Counted from the first letter of the stretch, positions 1 through 9,588 are shown. The stretch is DNA of 12,349 bases from Euperipatoides rowelli (GCA_003024985.2 PXIH01S0004805.1); one strand, 5' to 3'. The notes: a model not told the origin generated them from the letters alone. Translations and numbers: made by a program.

Positions 1-95
1 GTGAAAAGTAATTATAATCTACTTGTAATCAGAAAAAAGGTAAAGTAATTGTAATTGAGTACAATTACATTTTTCCAGTAATCTTCCCATCACTG
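1..95. mobile_element. End of a hAT-like (probably non-autonomous) DNA transposon
   Basis: The segment ends in CTTCCCATCACTG (83-95). Read on the minus strand this is CAGTGATGGGAAG, which resembles terminal inverted repeats of hAT-superfamily elements, which begin with CAG or CAGTG. Inside the end are repeated GTAATT/AATTAC motifs, including a perfect stem TGTAATTG (50-57) / CAATTACA (62-69) with a 4-base loop. Subterminal short repeats of this kind are typical of hAT elements. The 8 bases after the end (96-103, GTAATGAA) would be one target-site duplication copy. The other end lies left of the window, so the duplication cannot be verified. The family assignment rests on motif resemblance only. 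Confidence 0.5.
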
Positions 96-546
96 GTAAT
101 GAATTTACCCTTGTGTAAATAAATTTAAATTTCAATTACTCCAATACTAATGATTTATTCCAAGGTATCAGCCAAGTAATATAATAAAATTGCTGCCAGG
201 GATGTTCAGCTTAGGCAAACTGCTCTCAAGCTTCACTGGAACAACTACTAAAATACTGAGACTAATAAACTACTAGATATATATTTTGAAGCTAATTACT
301 GTTTCTTATATTGTAGGGAAAGCATAACATGTTTTATTAAAATTTAAGAGTGCTTAAAACATATTACTGTTATTGTTATTAACTTGAATTGTTAAACGTT
401 ATTTTGAAAGTTACTATCAATTATAATAAAAACAATGTTAACTATTTTATTCAAATTACTTGTTGGTTACTGATTTAATTAATAAGTGTGATAACAGAAA
501 TCACTACCTATATTTTTAAATGAAATCCATAATTTTTCCTTTTTAG
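1..546 (+). other. POLR3A: 3' part of an upstream POLR3A intron
   Basis: This stretch is AT-rich and has no supported reading frame. It ends in a T-rich tract and TTTTAG at 541-546, which is a good splice acceptor directly before coding sequence. The first 95 bases look like the end of a hAT-type transposon, described separately. The rest, 104-546, shows nothing beyond AT-rich intron sequence. Confidence 0.85.
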
Positions 547-3248
<2,702 letters not shown>

Positions 3249-3296
3249 GTGGGAATTCCAGTCCATGTGGCCAAGATTATGACTTATCCTGAGAAA
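3249..3296 (+). CDS. POLR3A: POLR3A exon: 16-codon VPVHVAK-type segment
   Basis: This very short internal exon is exactly 16 codons, with phase 0 at both ends. It encodes VGIPVHVAKIMTYPEK. It continues directly from RIDQ of the preceding exon and leads into VNKANIE of the next. The matching Pol III segment in the family has the same length and the pattern xPVHVAKIxTxPEK, so no residue is missing. The acceptor is TATTTTTTAG|GT and the donor is AAA|GTAATT. The segment follows switch 2 in the largest subunit and leads towards the active-centre domain. Because the exon is a multiple of three, skipping it would keep the frame and remove 16 conserved residues. Confidence 0.93.
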
Positions 3297-3500
3297 GTAA
3301 TTTTTTTTTTTAAATGAGTTTTACAAGTTTATTATTTTGTGCTTTTGTTCAATTGCAATATTTTTTAAATTCAACATAAATACTACTCTATTAGTCACTC
3401 TATTCAAATTAAATACTTTTAACTATGTGAAAATAAAAAAAAAAAATTCTGAAAAATTAATTTGAGTTACTTTAAATATCTTAGCTAGTTCTTTGATATG

Positions 3501-3544
3501 TTTTTAATATATTGATATTATTTTTTTAATATATTGATAGTATT
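3501..3544. repeat. 22-base AT-rich tandem duplication
   Basis: Two adjacent 22-base units (3501-3522 and 3523-3544) differ at one position. Each contains TTTTTAATATATTGATA. A degenerate partial third copy follows. It is a small AT-rich minisatellite-like duplication, most likely from replication slippage. Confidence 0.75.
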
Positions 3545-3830
3545 TTTTAATAAATATAAAAGGTTGATAAGTAATATTGAAAAACAAATCATTTTTGCAA
3601 ATTTTATTAGTAGTAATATTTTTTAAAGATTTAGAGATTCTAGAAAGTTTACATCAAAACTGTGAACATAAAGATAATTTTTTTTCTTGTATCTTATATT
3701 TTCATTAAAATGTTTTTTGTGTCTTTAGCATCATGCCATTAATCCTTAATAGATTTTTAAACTGTGAAAAAAAAATCCTCGGATGATGTATTGGAGACAA
3801 CCAATTTAGAGGTAGTTGGCATAGCCTGAC

Positions 3831-3868
3831 TCATTCCCTTATAGTTTTTTTCCAAAATAAGGGAATGA
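3831..3868. repeat. Perfect 12-bp inverted repeat (hairpin)
   Basis: TCATTCCCTTAT (3831-3842) is the exact reverse complement of ATAAGGGAATGA (3857-3868), with a 14-base, mostly T/A loop. A perfect 12-bp stem containing CCC/GGG is uncommon in this AT-rich intron. It could be a transposon-end relic or a structured RNA element. Its role is unknown. Confidence 0.75.
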
Positions 3869-4821
3869 ACAAGCTGAAGAAATTTCTAAATACAAAGTGG
3901 CAATTTCCCCATTGATCACTGATTGAAATTGACATTGGCGACACAGTTTAATTTATCCCATAATTTTTTTTTCAAAGTACAGAGTGTTAACCCTGGCTTT
4001 TTTTAAAACTTAAATTTTCAAATTTCATGGAAGTAAAAAAAAAATTAAATAAAAGGTTGCAGGCATGAATGAGATAAAATCTAGAAACTAATAGATTTTA
4101 GAATTTTATTTCAATTTTCATTTTTGTTATTATTTTCAATAGTTTGATGTTTGCTTCAGGGATTTTCATGCTAGTAACCATATAACATTTTGCTATCATT
4201 GTTGTTTTGGTTAAAATGCTACACATGTTATTAATAATTTGTCATTAGATTAGGCTTACTTCTGTTCAGCAGGACAGTGGTGATTCTTGGAAAATTAAAA
4301 GTCTAGATCAATTTAACTTGGTACTCTGTGAAAGCATATAACTTCTTTGGCAATCACTTTTTGTTTTTCTATTTTGAGGTGGGAAAAATTGTAGCAAAAA
4401 TATTCATTTGTGGGTATAGAATTTCTCAAGATTTGGCTTCAATTTGTAAAATAAAATTATTCCTGTATTTATTTATCTAATAAATTTTTTGATTTCTTAA
4501 TTATCCAACTAAATGGATTGGTTTTGTTACAATTTTTTCTTCGGTCACTTCGCGTGTTTTCTGGCCGGTTTCAGTAAACTTTGTAAATTTTAGTAATCTT
4601 AATAATCTTTATACAATTTTTTTGAAAAGGGTTTAAAGTGTAAATTTGACTTGATGGGAAAGGAAGTTTGTTGTGAATTCTAATTTTAAGCAAATAAATA
4701 CTATGATTTGCTAAAGTAAACGCTTGTTTGTGTGTGTGTAGACTAGATATTGAAATGACTTATTTAATTAATTTTAATACATCCTTTATTTTTTTACAGA
4801 TGGACTTTCTTTACATACGCG

Positions 4822-4858
4822 AGATAGGGGTGGTACCTGTCCTATCTATCGGGACAGG
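4822..4858 (+). repeat. Two overlapping, mutually exclusive hairpins
   Basis: AGATAGG (4822-4828) can pair with CCTATCT (4841-4847). CCTGTCC (4836-4842) can pair with GGACAGG (4852-4858). Both stems are perfect 7-bp helices and share bases 4841-4842, so only one can form at a time. A third stem, AAAGGG/CCCTTT (4865-4870 / 4878-4883), follows directly. The arrangement is visible in the sequence. Any switching role is inference. Confidence 0.5.
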
Positions 4859-4990
4859 GATAATAAAGGGTTTTTTCCCCTTTCTCCTCTTTAGCTCCTA
4901 TGAGGCCGGTCCGGGCTACAATTTGGTTAAGTTAGGGTTTAGCTAGCTCTCCCTTAAATTCTTGTCGTTTTGTGCTGGTTTCTAGTCCCC

Positions 4991-5007
4991 TTAAGAGCTT
5001 CTCTTAA
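4991..5007. repeat. TTAAGAG/CTCTTAA hairpin
   Basis: TTAAGAG (4991-4997) and CTCTTAA (5001-5007) form a perfect 7-bp stem with a 3-base CTT loop, within the GC-rich insert. Confidence 0.6.
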
Positions 5008-5062
5008 AATGGGCACACAATCGACCCTCGTTCGATAAATATTGTATTTCTTTTGGGGTAGC

Positions 5063-5143
5063 CTCTCTTTACATGGACTTACATGTGAATATATCTAAAT
5101 TAGTTATTCTAATTTATATATTTATATGTAAGTGTAATCAGAG
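5063..5143 (+). ncRNA. Candidate 81-nt foldback RNA, precursor-microRNA-like
   Basis: The plus strand can fold into one long hairpin with 33 pairs. These are 5063-5066 with 5140-5143, 5069-5073 with 5133-5137, 5078-5084 with 5126-5132, 5085-5093 with 5117-5125, and 5096-5103 with 5109-5116, closed by a 5-base loop (5104-5108). Interruptions are one 2x2 internal loop, a 4-base bulge (5074-5077) and a 2-base bulge (5094-5095). The two non-Watson-Crick pairs (5085/5125 and 5087/5123) are G.U on the plus strand; the opposite strand would have A.C there. Size and shape resemble a microRNA precursor, but the loop is small and the inner stem very AT-rich. A palindromic transposon fragment is the main alternative. 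I recognise no known family. Confidence 0.3.
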
Positions 5144-5552
5144 ACTAGTTGAGGTAATATAATGTTTATTTGGTAATTATTCCCGGAAAATGTCCTTTAG
5201 ATCTGTGAAAGTGTCTGTCTGTGGTGGCGTGCGTGTACCTGTCTTACCTCACTGTGCGACGTCGCTTACTCTCAGATACGATGGAGATAGTAGGGACATT
5301 TCCAAGTTAGAGTTGTATTTATGGCTAGTATTAAGGTGAACTGCGGAAGCATGATTGCAAATTGAAGCCATAGGTANNACTGCCAAGCTAGATGACTCGC
5401 CTAATTATAGATAAGATACAATTAATAGAAATAATATATGTATACGGTCTTGTGAGTGGCGTAAGTCAGAGCAGGTCCCGCCTTAGTAAATTCTATCACG
5501 CTAACCCGAGAAAGAATTGAACTAAGGCGCCAATTTAGCTTATGTAATAAAA

Positions 5553-5622
5553 GTATAGTCTTTCTCAAGATAGAATGGAGTGAAAAAAAAGGGGGAGGGA
5601 AACTCCATGAGGGAGACTATAC
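5553..5622 (+). repeat. Long imperfect hairpin (21 pairs) at the right side of the GC-rich insert
   Basis: Bases 5553-5567 pair continuously with 5608-5622, giving 15 pairs including two G.U pairs at 5562/5613 and 5563/5612. After an 8-base left bulge, 5576-5581 pair with 5602-5607. The loop holds an A-run followed by GGGGGAGGG. Again the only wobbles are G.U in the plus-strand RNA. It could be a structural element of the insert, for example near a transcript end. The function is unknown. Confidence 0.5.
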
Positions 5623-5744
5623 GTAGCCCGACAAAGCCTACTATTTTAAGTATCGGACATAGGTATTTATCACTAAACACAAGTGCATGCAAAGATTACA
5701 ATAGTATAATTAATTACCCATGTTAATCTAATGAGCCATTTCAT

Positions 5745-5837
5745 TCATTTGTTTACGTTCAATTGATGACCAATCTATTATTACAACTCTACTATCAATT
5801 AGTAAAGCTGCAATTAGGATGCAAACAAATAAATGAA
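5745..5837. repeat. Nested inverted repeats, MITE-like
   Basis: The outer arms are ATTTGTTT (5747-5754) and AAACAAAT (5823-5830), flanked by TTCATT (5745-5750) and AATGAA (5832-5837). An inner perfect stem AATTGAT (5761-5767) / ATCAATT (5794-5800) is nested inside. The whole can fold on itself and lies just beyond the GC-rich insert. It could be a degraded foldback element. The sequence is AT-rich, so chance contributes. Confidence 0.4.
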
Positions 5838-6321
5838 CTGAGGGAATTAAAAGATAAAAATAATTAACTTACTATATAAAAATTAGATTTGTTATAACAT
5901 TATCATCATTTTGTGAAAAAGTAGCACTAGCACACAATATCATGTTAAGACTTTATAATTATAAACTCAACACTTTTTTTCAACAAGAAATTAAAATATT
6001 TTTTTAAGTAATGATAAATTGAAAATATTTTTAGTCTTAACCAATAATTAACTAAAAATGAAAGATCTTTCATATTATTATTTTCAAAATTATCAAAATA
6101 GACGATGACAAAATAAGCTGATGTGGAACAGAATTTGGCTTCATGTTTATACTACCCATTATTATTATGGTTTTCACAAATTTAGGTTTTGATTTTAGTG
6201 CAAGCTTTAACCTTTCTCAATATTTTAGACTCAGATTGTTTCCAATTGAAATTGCTTCATATTTTCATGTACTTGGGTTAATTCTTATTAATTTATAATT
6301 TGTTTTCTTTTTAAATTGTAG

Positions 6322-6425
6322 GTGAATAAAGCCAATATTGAATTAATGAGACAGCTAGTTATCAATGGCCCTGATGTACATCCTGGAGCTAATTTTATCG
6401 AACAAAGAAAAAACAACATTAAAAA
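6322..6425 (+). CDS. POLR3A: POLR3A exon: VNKANIE...[10 protein letters not shown] segment
   Basis: This internal exon is 104 bases, entered in phase 0 and left in phase 2. It encodes [12 protein letters not shown] and then [20 protein letters not shown] plus two bases of the next Lys codon. The pattern [29 protein letters not shown] is characteristic of the Pol III largest subunit in the part leading to the active-centre domain. The acceptor is TAAATTGTAG|GT and the donor is AAA AA|GTATTA. The split codon is completed by the first base of the exon at 10205, giving AAA. The variable residues KNNIKK replace the HTQMKR I recall from vertebrates, in a region where change is expected. A TTAA-flanked transposon-like element begins 24 bp after the donor. 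Confidence 0.93.
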
Positions 6426-6449
6426 GTATTATTTCTTTCCTTATTAGTC

Positions 6450-6688
6450 TTAACCCTTTCCACTCCACTGTCCGTAATATGTAGACATTTTTCTTTACAA
6501 TTTAACAATTATTGTTATATGGTTAGCCTCAAAAATGCTTCAACTTAATAAAATTTATGTTCAAAAGGACTAAAATATATTTGTTTTTAATCATACCAAA
6601 TGATTTAAAAAAAAAAAACTAAAATTAAAATCAGGGGATTTAAAATAATGCAATCAATGCAATTTTAATGTAAAGTTATAAGGGTTAA
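6450..6688. mobile_element. piggyBac-like MITE flanked by TTAA
   Basis: The segment starts TTAA-CCCTTTCCACTCC (6450-6466) and ends AGGG-TTAA (6681-6688). TTAA target duplications and ends starting CCCT/CCCTTT are hallmarks of the piggyBac superfamily. Aligning the left end with the complement of the right end gives identity over CCCTT and then scattered matches, so the inverted ends are degraded. A short subterminal inverted repeat TGTC (6469-6472) / GACA (6484-6487) follows the left end, as in some piggyBac MITEs. The interior is 231 bases without coding capacity, so it would depend on a transposase elsewhere. In AT-rich DNA TTAA alone is weak evidence; the paired CCCTT/AGGG ends carry the call. 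Confidence 0.45.
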
Positions 6689-7625
6689 GATTATCATTTA
6701 ATTATGCTTTTCTTAAATGATTTATTATGCAAATAGCTCTTGAAAACAAAGATGGTCTATGATCATATTGCAGATTTTCTACTTCTAAAGATATAAATTT
6801 TTAAAAACAGTAGCACATTGTCATAATTGTTGTAAAGAAAACCTATATTAATCATTCTCTTTTGGATAAGCTCAATATCTAATTGTAATCACATTAATTT
6901 TGTTTAAAGGAGTAAAAGGTATTCAAAGAATGGATGTAGATTCTGAAGACAGTTTAAAATGGAATTTGTGATTTGAACTTCTTGGCCTTCATTACTTTAT
7001 ATAGCCTAGTCCATCATAGGGCCACAATACTTTTTATGTATAGGCCTATATACTGTAAATAGATTGCCTAATTTTAAATATTTTAATTGTTTGTAATTAA
7101 TGTGAACCGCAAGCAAATGATTGTATACTATATGTTAATATTAGCCTAATGCTATGATATATGGTATGTATTTAAAATTATCAATATATAATTACAAAAT
7201 AACATTGCAAATTAGTTAAATAAAAATAATTATTTATTTTAAGGAAGAATATGTGCCATTCCCTGTGCCAAAGGATCTCATAGGCTAAATGATATTTATT
7301 CAAAAGATGAACTATAAATATCTGTTGAATATCAAGTTAATAGTGTTTATTCAAGAAAGATTTTTAAGAACTATAATACCTGTTTCCTACTGTATTGCAT
7401 TTATGTGATAATAGTATGCTTTAAGAGCCCAAACCCATTTAGAGTCTATATTGTAAAATGTAAGCAAAGTTTATAAATACAGTAAATGGAACAAAGGAAA
7501 ATTGAAACTGAAATAGGTATCCAACTGGTTTATCACAGAAATATACCACTAGACATCCATAAAACTGCATGTTTGCTGTGTATAAGAAAAACAGGAACAT
7601 AACAAAAGCCCTAAAATAAATTAAT

Positions 7626-7778
7626 ATGGCAGTTGCAAAACAAGCAGGAGCGGACACAAATGCTGGAGTTGCCACCCCCACTCCACCAACGTACAGGATG
7701 GTTGGCAAATACATCGTTGGAATGGTAATGACCATTCTAACAAAATATGACAAATTAGCATATGTTTCAGTTTCTTAA
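7626..7778 (+). CDS. Hypothetical 50-residue open frame in intron (unrecognised)
   Basis: ATG at 7626 has A at -3 and G at +4, a good animal start context, and follows an in-frame stop at 7617-7619. The 50-residue frame starts MAVAKQAGADTNAG, has a Thr/Pro stretch (ATPTPPT), then a mildly hydrophobic part (KYIVGMVMTIL), and ends at TAA 7776-7778. Codon and residue use look more protein-like than the surrounding intron, and GC is locally higher. I do not recognise the family. It contains the left arm of a GC-rich inverted repeat, so it may be a transposon or retrocopy remnant, or the first exon of a nested gene with a possible donor at 7725 (ATG|GTAATG). It may equally be chance. Confidence 0.2.
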   Translation: MAVAKQAGADTNAGVATPTPPTYRMVGKYIVGMVMTILTKYDKLAYVSVS

Positions 7779-7863
7779 ATAGAAAAAAATGCCACATGTA
7801 CTGTATGTAAAATATATGCATATATTAGCACTAATTAGCAGATGTAAGGTGGTGGAGTGGGGG
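7675..7863. repeat. Perfect 14-bp GC-rich inverted repeat, 161-base spacing
   Basis: CCCCCACTCCACCA (7675-7688) is the exact reverse complement of TGGTGGAGTGGGGG (7850-7863), and similarity extends a few bases with one mismatch. A GC-rich 14-mer pair is very unlikely by chance in DNA this AT-rich. It suggests the arms of a small inserted or duplicated element. No target-site duplication was identified. Confidence 0.6.
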
Positions 7864-8157
7864 TTGAATGTTTACAGTATTGATTGCAGTCTCATAATTG
7901 ATCAGATTATGAATACGACATGGGAACAAAACTCGGCTAATCCCTCACATGAGCTTACCAATACAATACATTAAATAAAAAAAATAAACATTTGTGATCA
8001 CTGTATTATGGATTCATATTTATTTCAATCTGTGGGAAAGTGATTGAATTAAAAAAAATACAGTATTCTTCCATTTACTGCAGATATTCTATAAAAGAAA
8101 GTAGACACGCACTCTTTTTTTTTTTTTTGAGAAAAACCTGATCCGGGAAATTACCTA

Positions 8158-8202
8158 GTTTATGCATAAAATATGTTTTTTCCACATCTTTTATGCATAA
8201 AC
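8158..8202. repeat. Paired palindromes TTTATGCATAAA forming a long hairpin
   Basis: GTTTATGCATAAAA (8158-8171) is exactly complementary in reverse to TTTTATGCATAAAC (8189-8202). The stem extends inward after one mismatch through ATGT/ACAT (8173-8176 / 8184-8187). Each arm contains the self-palindrome TTTATGCATAAA, so the two copies are both direct and inverted repeats. ATGCAT cores resemble POU/homeodomain-type sites. It could also be a foldback-element relic. Confidence 0.65.
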
Positions 8203-8554
8203 AGCTAACTTGAACAATGATTCAAATTGTCTAACTTTTTTTGGTCAATCAATGACGATTTAGATCTCATCTTTGTAAGCAGATGAAGCCAGGATAGAAA
8301 CTAACATCCAGTAAATTCCTTCGGTCTAGTTCCTAATTTTAATTTATCCAGGTAAAACGTTGATTGCCATTAGCAATAGGGCTGGGTTTTTTCATGCTAC
8401 AATAGAACTTTAATAAATAAATAAATGTTCCCCAGCTGAGTCATGAGAAAAGTATGATCTTTGTATGTATAGTATGTTAGGACTAGATTTTTTAAAAAAA
8501 ATTGGTTCTTAAAGATTAGTTATTTTCAGTTAAAATATAGTTTATAAAGATCAG

Positions 8555-8698
8555 TTATTTGGTAGTTTTTCTCAGGAAAATAATTATTCCTGAGCCAAAA
8601 TCAGCTAAAACCCCAATGCCAAGTGCAACTTCTAATTGAACGAAGAGCAGAAGTATTGGACGGTGCTCATGAAAAGTCGAGAACACGGTCATCCCCAT
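8555..8698 (-). CDS. Hypothetical 47-residue minus-strand open frame (unrecognised)
   Basis: On the minus strand a frame starts at ATG 8698-8696 and ends at TAA 8557-8555. It stays open further upstream of the ATG, for about 60 codons in all. It begins MGMTVFSTFHEHRP and has a hydrophobic stretch (ILLLFVQLEVALGIGVL). The patch has slightly higher GC than its surroundings. I do not recognise it. It may be a decayed transposon coding fragment or chance. Confidence 0.12.
   Translation of the reverse strand: MGMTVFSTFHEHRPILLLFVQLEVALGIGVLADFGSGIIIFLRKTTK
8571..8594. repeat. CTCAGGAA/TTCCTGAG hairpin
   Basis: A perfect 8-bp stem, 8571-8578 with 8587-8594, encloses an 8-base AT loop. It is a small foldback without known role. 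Confidence 0.6.
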
Positions 8699-8837
8699 GT
8701 CTTCCTTATTGATCAATCTACTAATATAATGACCTGACTCAGTTCATTTAGCTTAGCCCTGATTTATTTTTTCATGAGAAGAAAAAATAATCTTAGAATG
8801 AGTAACACAGTGGTTCAGTTCTATCACGGTCCACTTC

Positions 8838-8893
8838 AATATATAATTAAAAATGGCTGTGCTGAAAAAACAAAATATATAATTAAAACAGCC
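8838..8893. repeat. 15-base direct repeat combined with a GGCTGT/ACAGCC stem
   Basis: AATATATAATTAAAA occurs at 8838-8852 and exactly again at 8874-8888. GGCTGT (8855-8860) is complementary to ACAGCC (8888-8893). The direct repeat could be a target-site-like duplication or slippage. It is too AT-rich to assign. Confidence 0.5.
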
Positions 8894-9588
8894 AAAAGTA
8901 AGTTAATTAAAGAATAATGTGGTTTTTGTATTCACGGTTAAATTGTGATTTTTAAGAGAAACAAAGTGTGTAAATACTGTAATTAATTTTTTATTTAAGT
9001 TAATAATTTTTTTTTAATTAAGAATGACTTGAGGAAAAATACTGTAGCCCAACAGACTGAAATTTGCCAAAAGTATAAAGAATTAAAAAAATAATCAGCT
9101 AGACTAGTCTACAGTTTTTATTTCCCTTTCACACAACTATATTTTTCCTGGTTTTTCATTATCTGTGTTTACTCTTTTCAAAAGAACAACATTAAAAAAT
9201 AAAATTGAATTATACTTAATAAGTAATTATTAATTTTTAGTTTGGCAAAAAATATTTAATTAAATCAATATGGCATTTTTAAAAAGCTATATTTTTTAAT
9301 GATTAGACCTATATGTCATAAACTTAATACCATAGAGCATGAAATTATAATTAAGGAGCACAGAATTTAAATTCCGCAATTTTAATTTTTTTTTAATGTG
9401 TTTTACATTTCAACTTTTAATATAGAGAGAAATCACTAAGTCTTTATTCATCATCATTTAAATTTGTTATATGTTGAAAACTTTTTATCTGAGAAGGAGA
9501 GAATATATAGAAAAGAAATGGTTTATCTCCCTATATTGGAAGTAATTTTCATATTCCAAATTAAATTATTATTTAGGCCTGTATGTGA

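Larger units (their letters stand above)
4800..5650. mobile_element. GC- and CpG-rich unidentified insert in intron (possible solo LTR or other repeat)
   Basis: The base composition changes sharply at about 4800. There are roughly two dozen CpG dinucleotides in about 850 bases, against very few elsewhere in the introns. The block is dense in hairpins (4822-4858, 4865-4883, 4991-5007, 5063-5143, 5553-5622) and holds a perfect GCGACGTCGC palindrome (5256-5265). The left border coincides with ACAG|ATGG (4796-4803). The right part contains GTAGCCCGACA (5623-5633), whose complement TGTCGGG resembles the start of some LTRs. No clear target-site duplication, primer-binding site or polymerase fragment was found, so an LTR is only one option. 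Undecayed CpGs suggest a recent insertion if the host genome is CpG-methylated. An exapted structured RNA is an alternative. Confidence 0.45.
3297..6321 (+). other. POLR3A: POLR3A intron (3025 bp, phase 0) with GC-rich insert
   Basis: The intron runs from GTAATT to AAATTGTAG. The left part (3297-4799) is plain AT-rich sequence with a 22-base tandem duplication near 3501 and a perfect hairpin at 3831-3868. The middle (about 4800-5650) is the GC- and CpG-rich insert annotated separately. The right part (5651-6321) returns to AT-rich sequence and carries a nested inverted repeat at 5745-5837. Two undetermined bases (NN) lie at 5377-5378. I see no protein-coding gene here. Confidence 0.85.

Noticed and set aside
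5521-5545. GGCGCCA near 5527-5533 as a retroviral primer-binding site or tRNA 3' end
   Set aside because: The minus strand reads TGGCGCC, but the following bases do not continue a known tRNA complement, and no T-arm consensus or cloverleaf could be built.
4800-5650. Nuclear copy of mitochondrial DNA (control region or rRNA)
   Set aside because: The hairpin-rich look prompted the idea, but no mitochondrial tRNA cloverleaf, rRNA block or protein segment was recognised, and CpG content is higher than expected.
6908-6971. Short plus-strand stretch after TTTAAAG with a protein-like reading (about 20 codons to TGA)
   Set aside because: The acceptor is weak, the phase does not match a Pol III segment, and the exons at 6322 and 10205 already join without missing residues.
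7244-7288. EEYVPFPVPKDLIG stop reading after TTTTAAG
   Set aside because: Too short to support, no family match, and no compatible partner exon.
7439-7821. Minus-strand frames of 104 and 66 codons
   Set aside because: They overlap each other. The 104-codon frame is in mirror register with the plus-strand frame at 7626-7778, so its apparent coding quality is largely a reflection. It has no recognised family.
7789-7974. 61-codon plus-strand open frame
   Set aside because: No protein-like pattern; it crosses the right arm of the inverted repeat at 7850-7863.
8808-8836. CAGTGGTTC as another hAT-type end
   Set aside because: Only about nine bases resemble a hAT terminus, with no subterminal repeats and no partner end.
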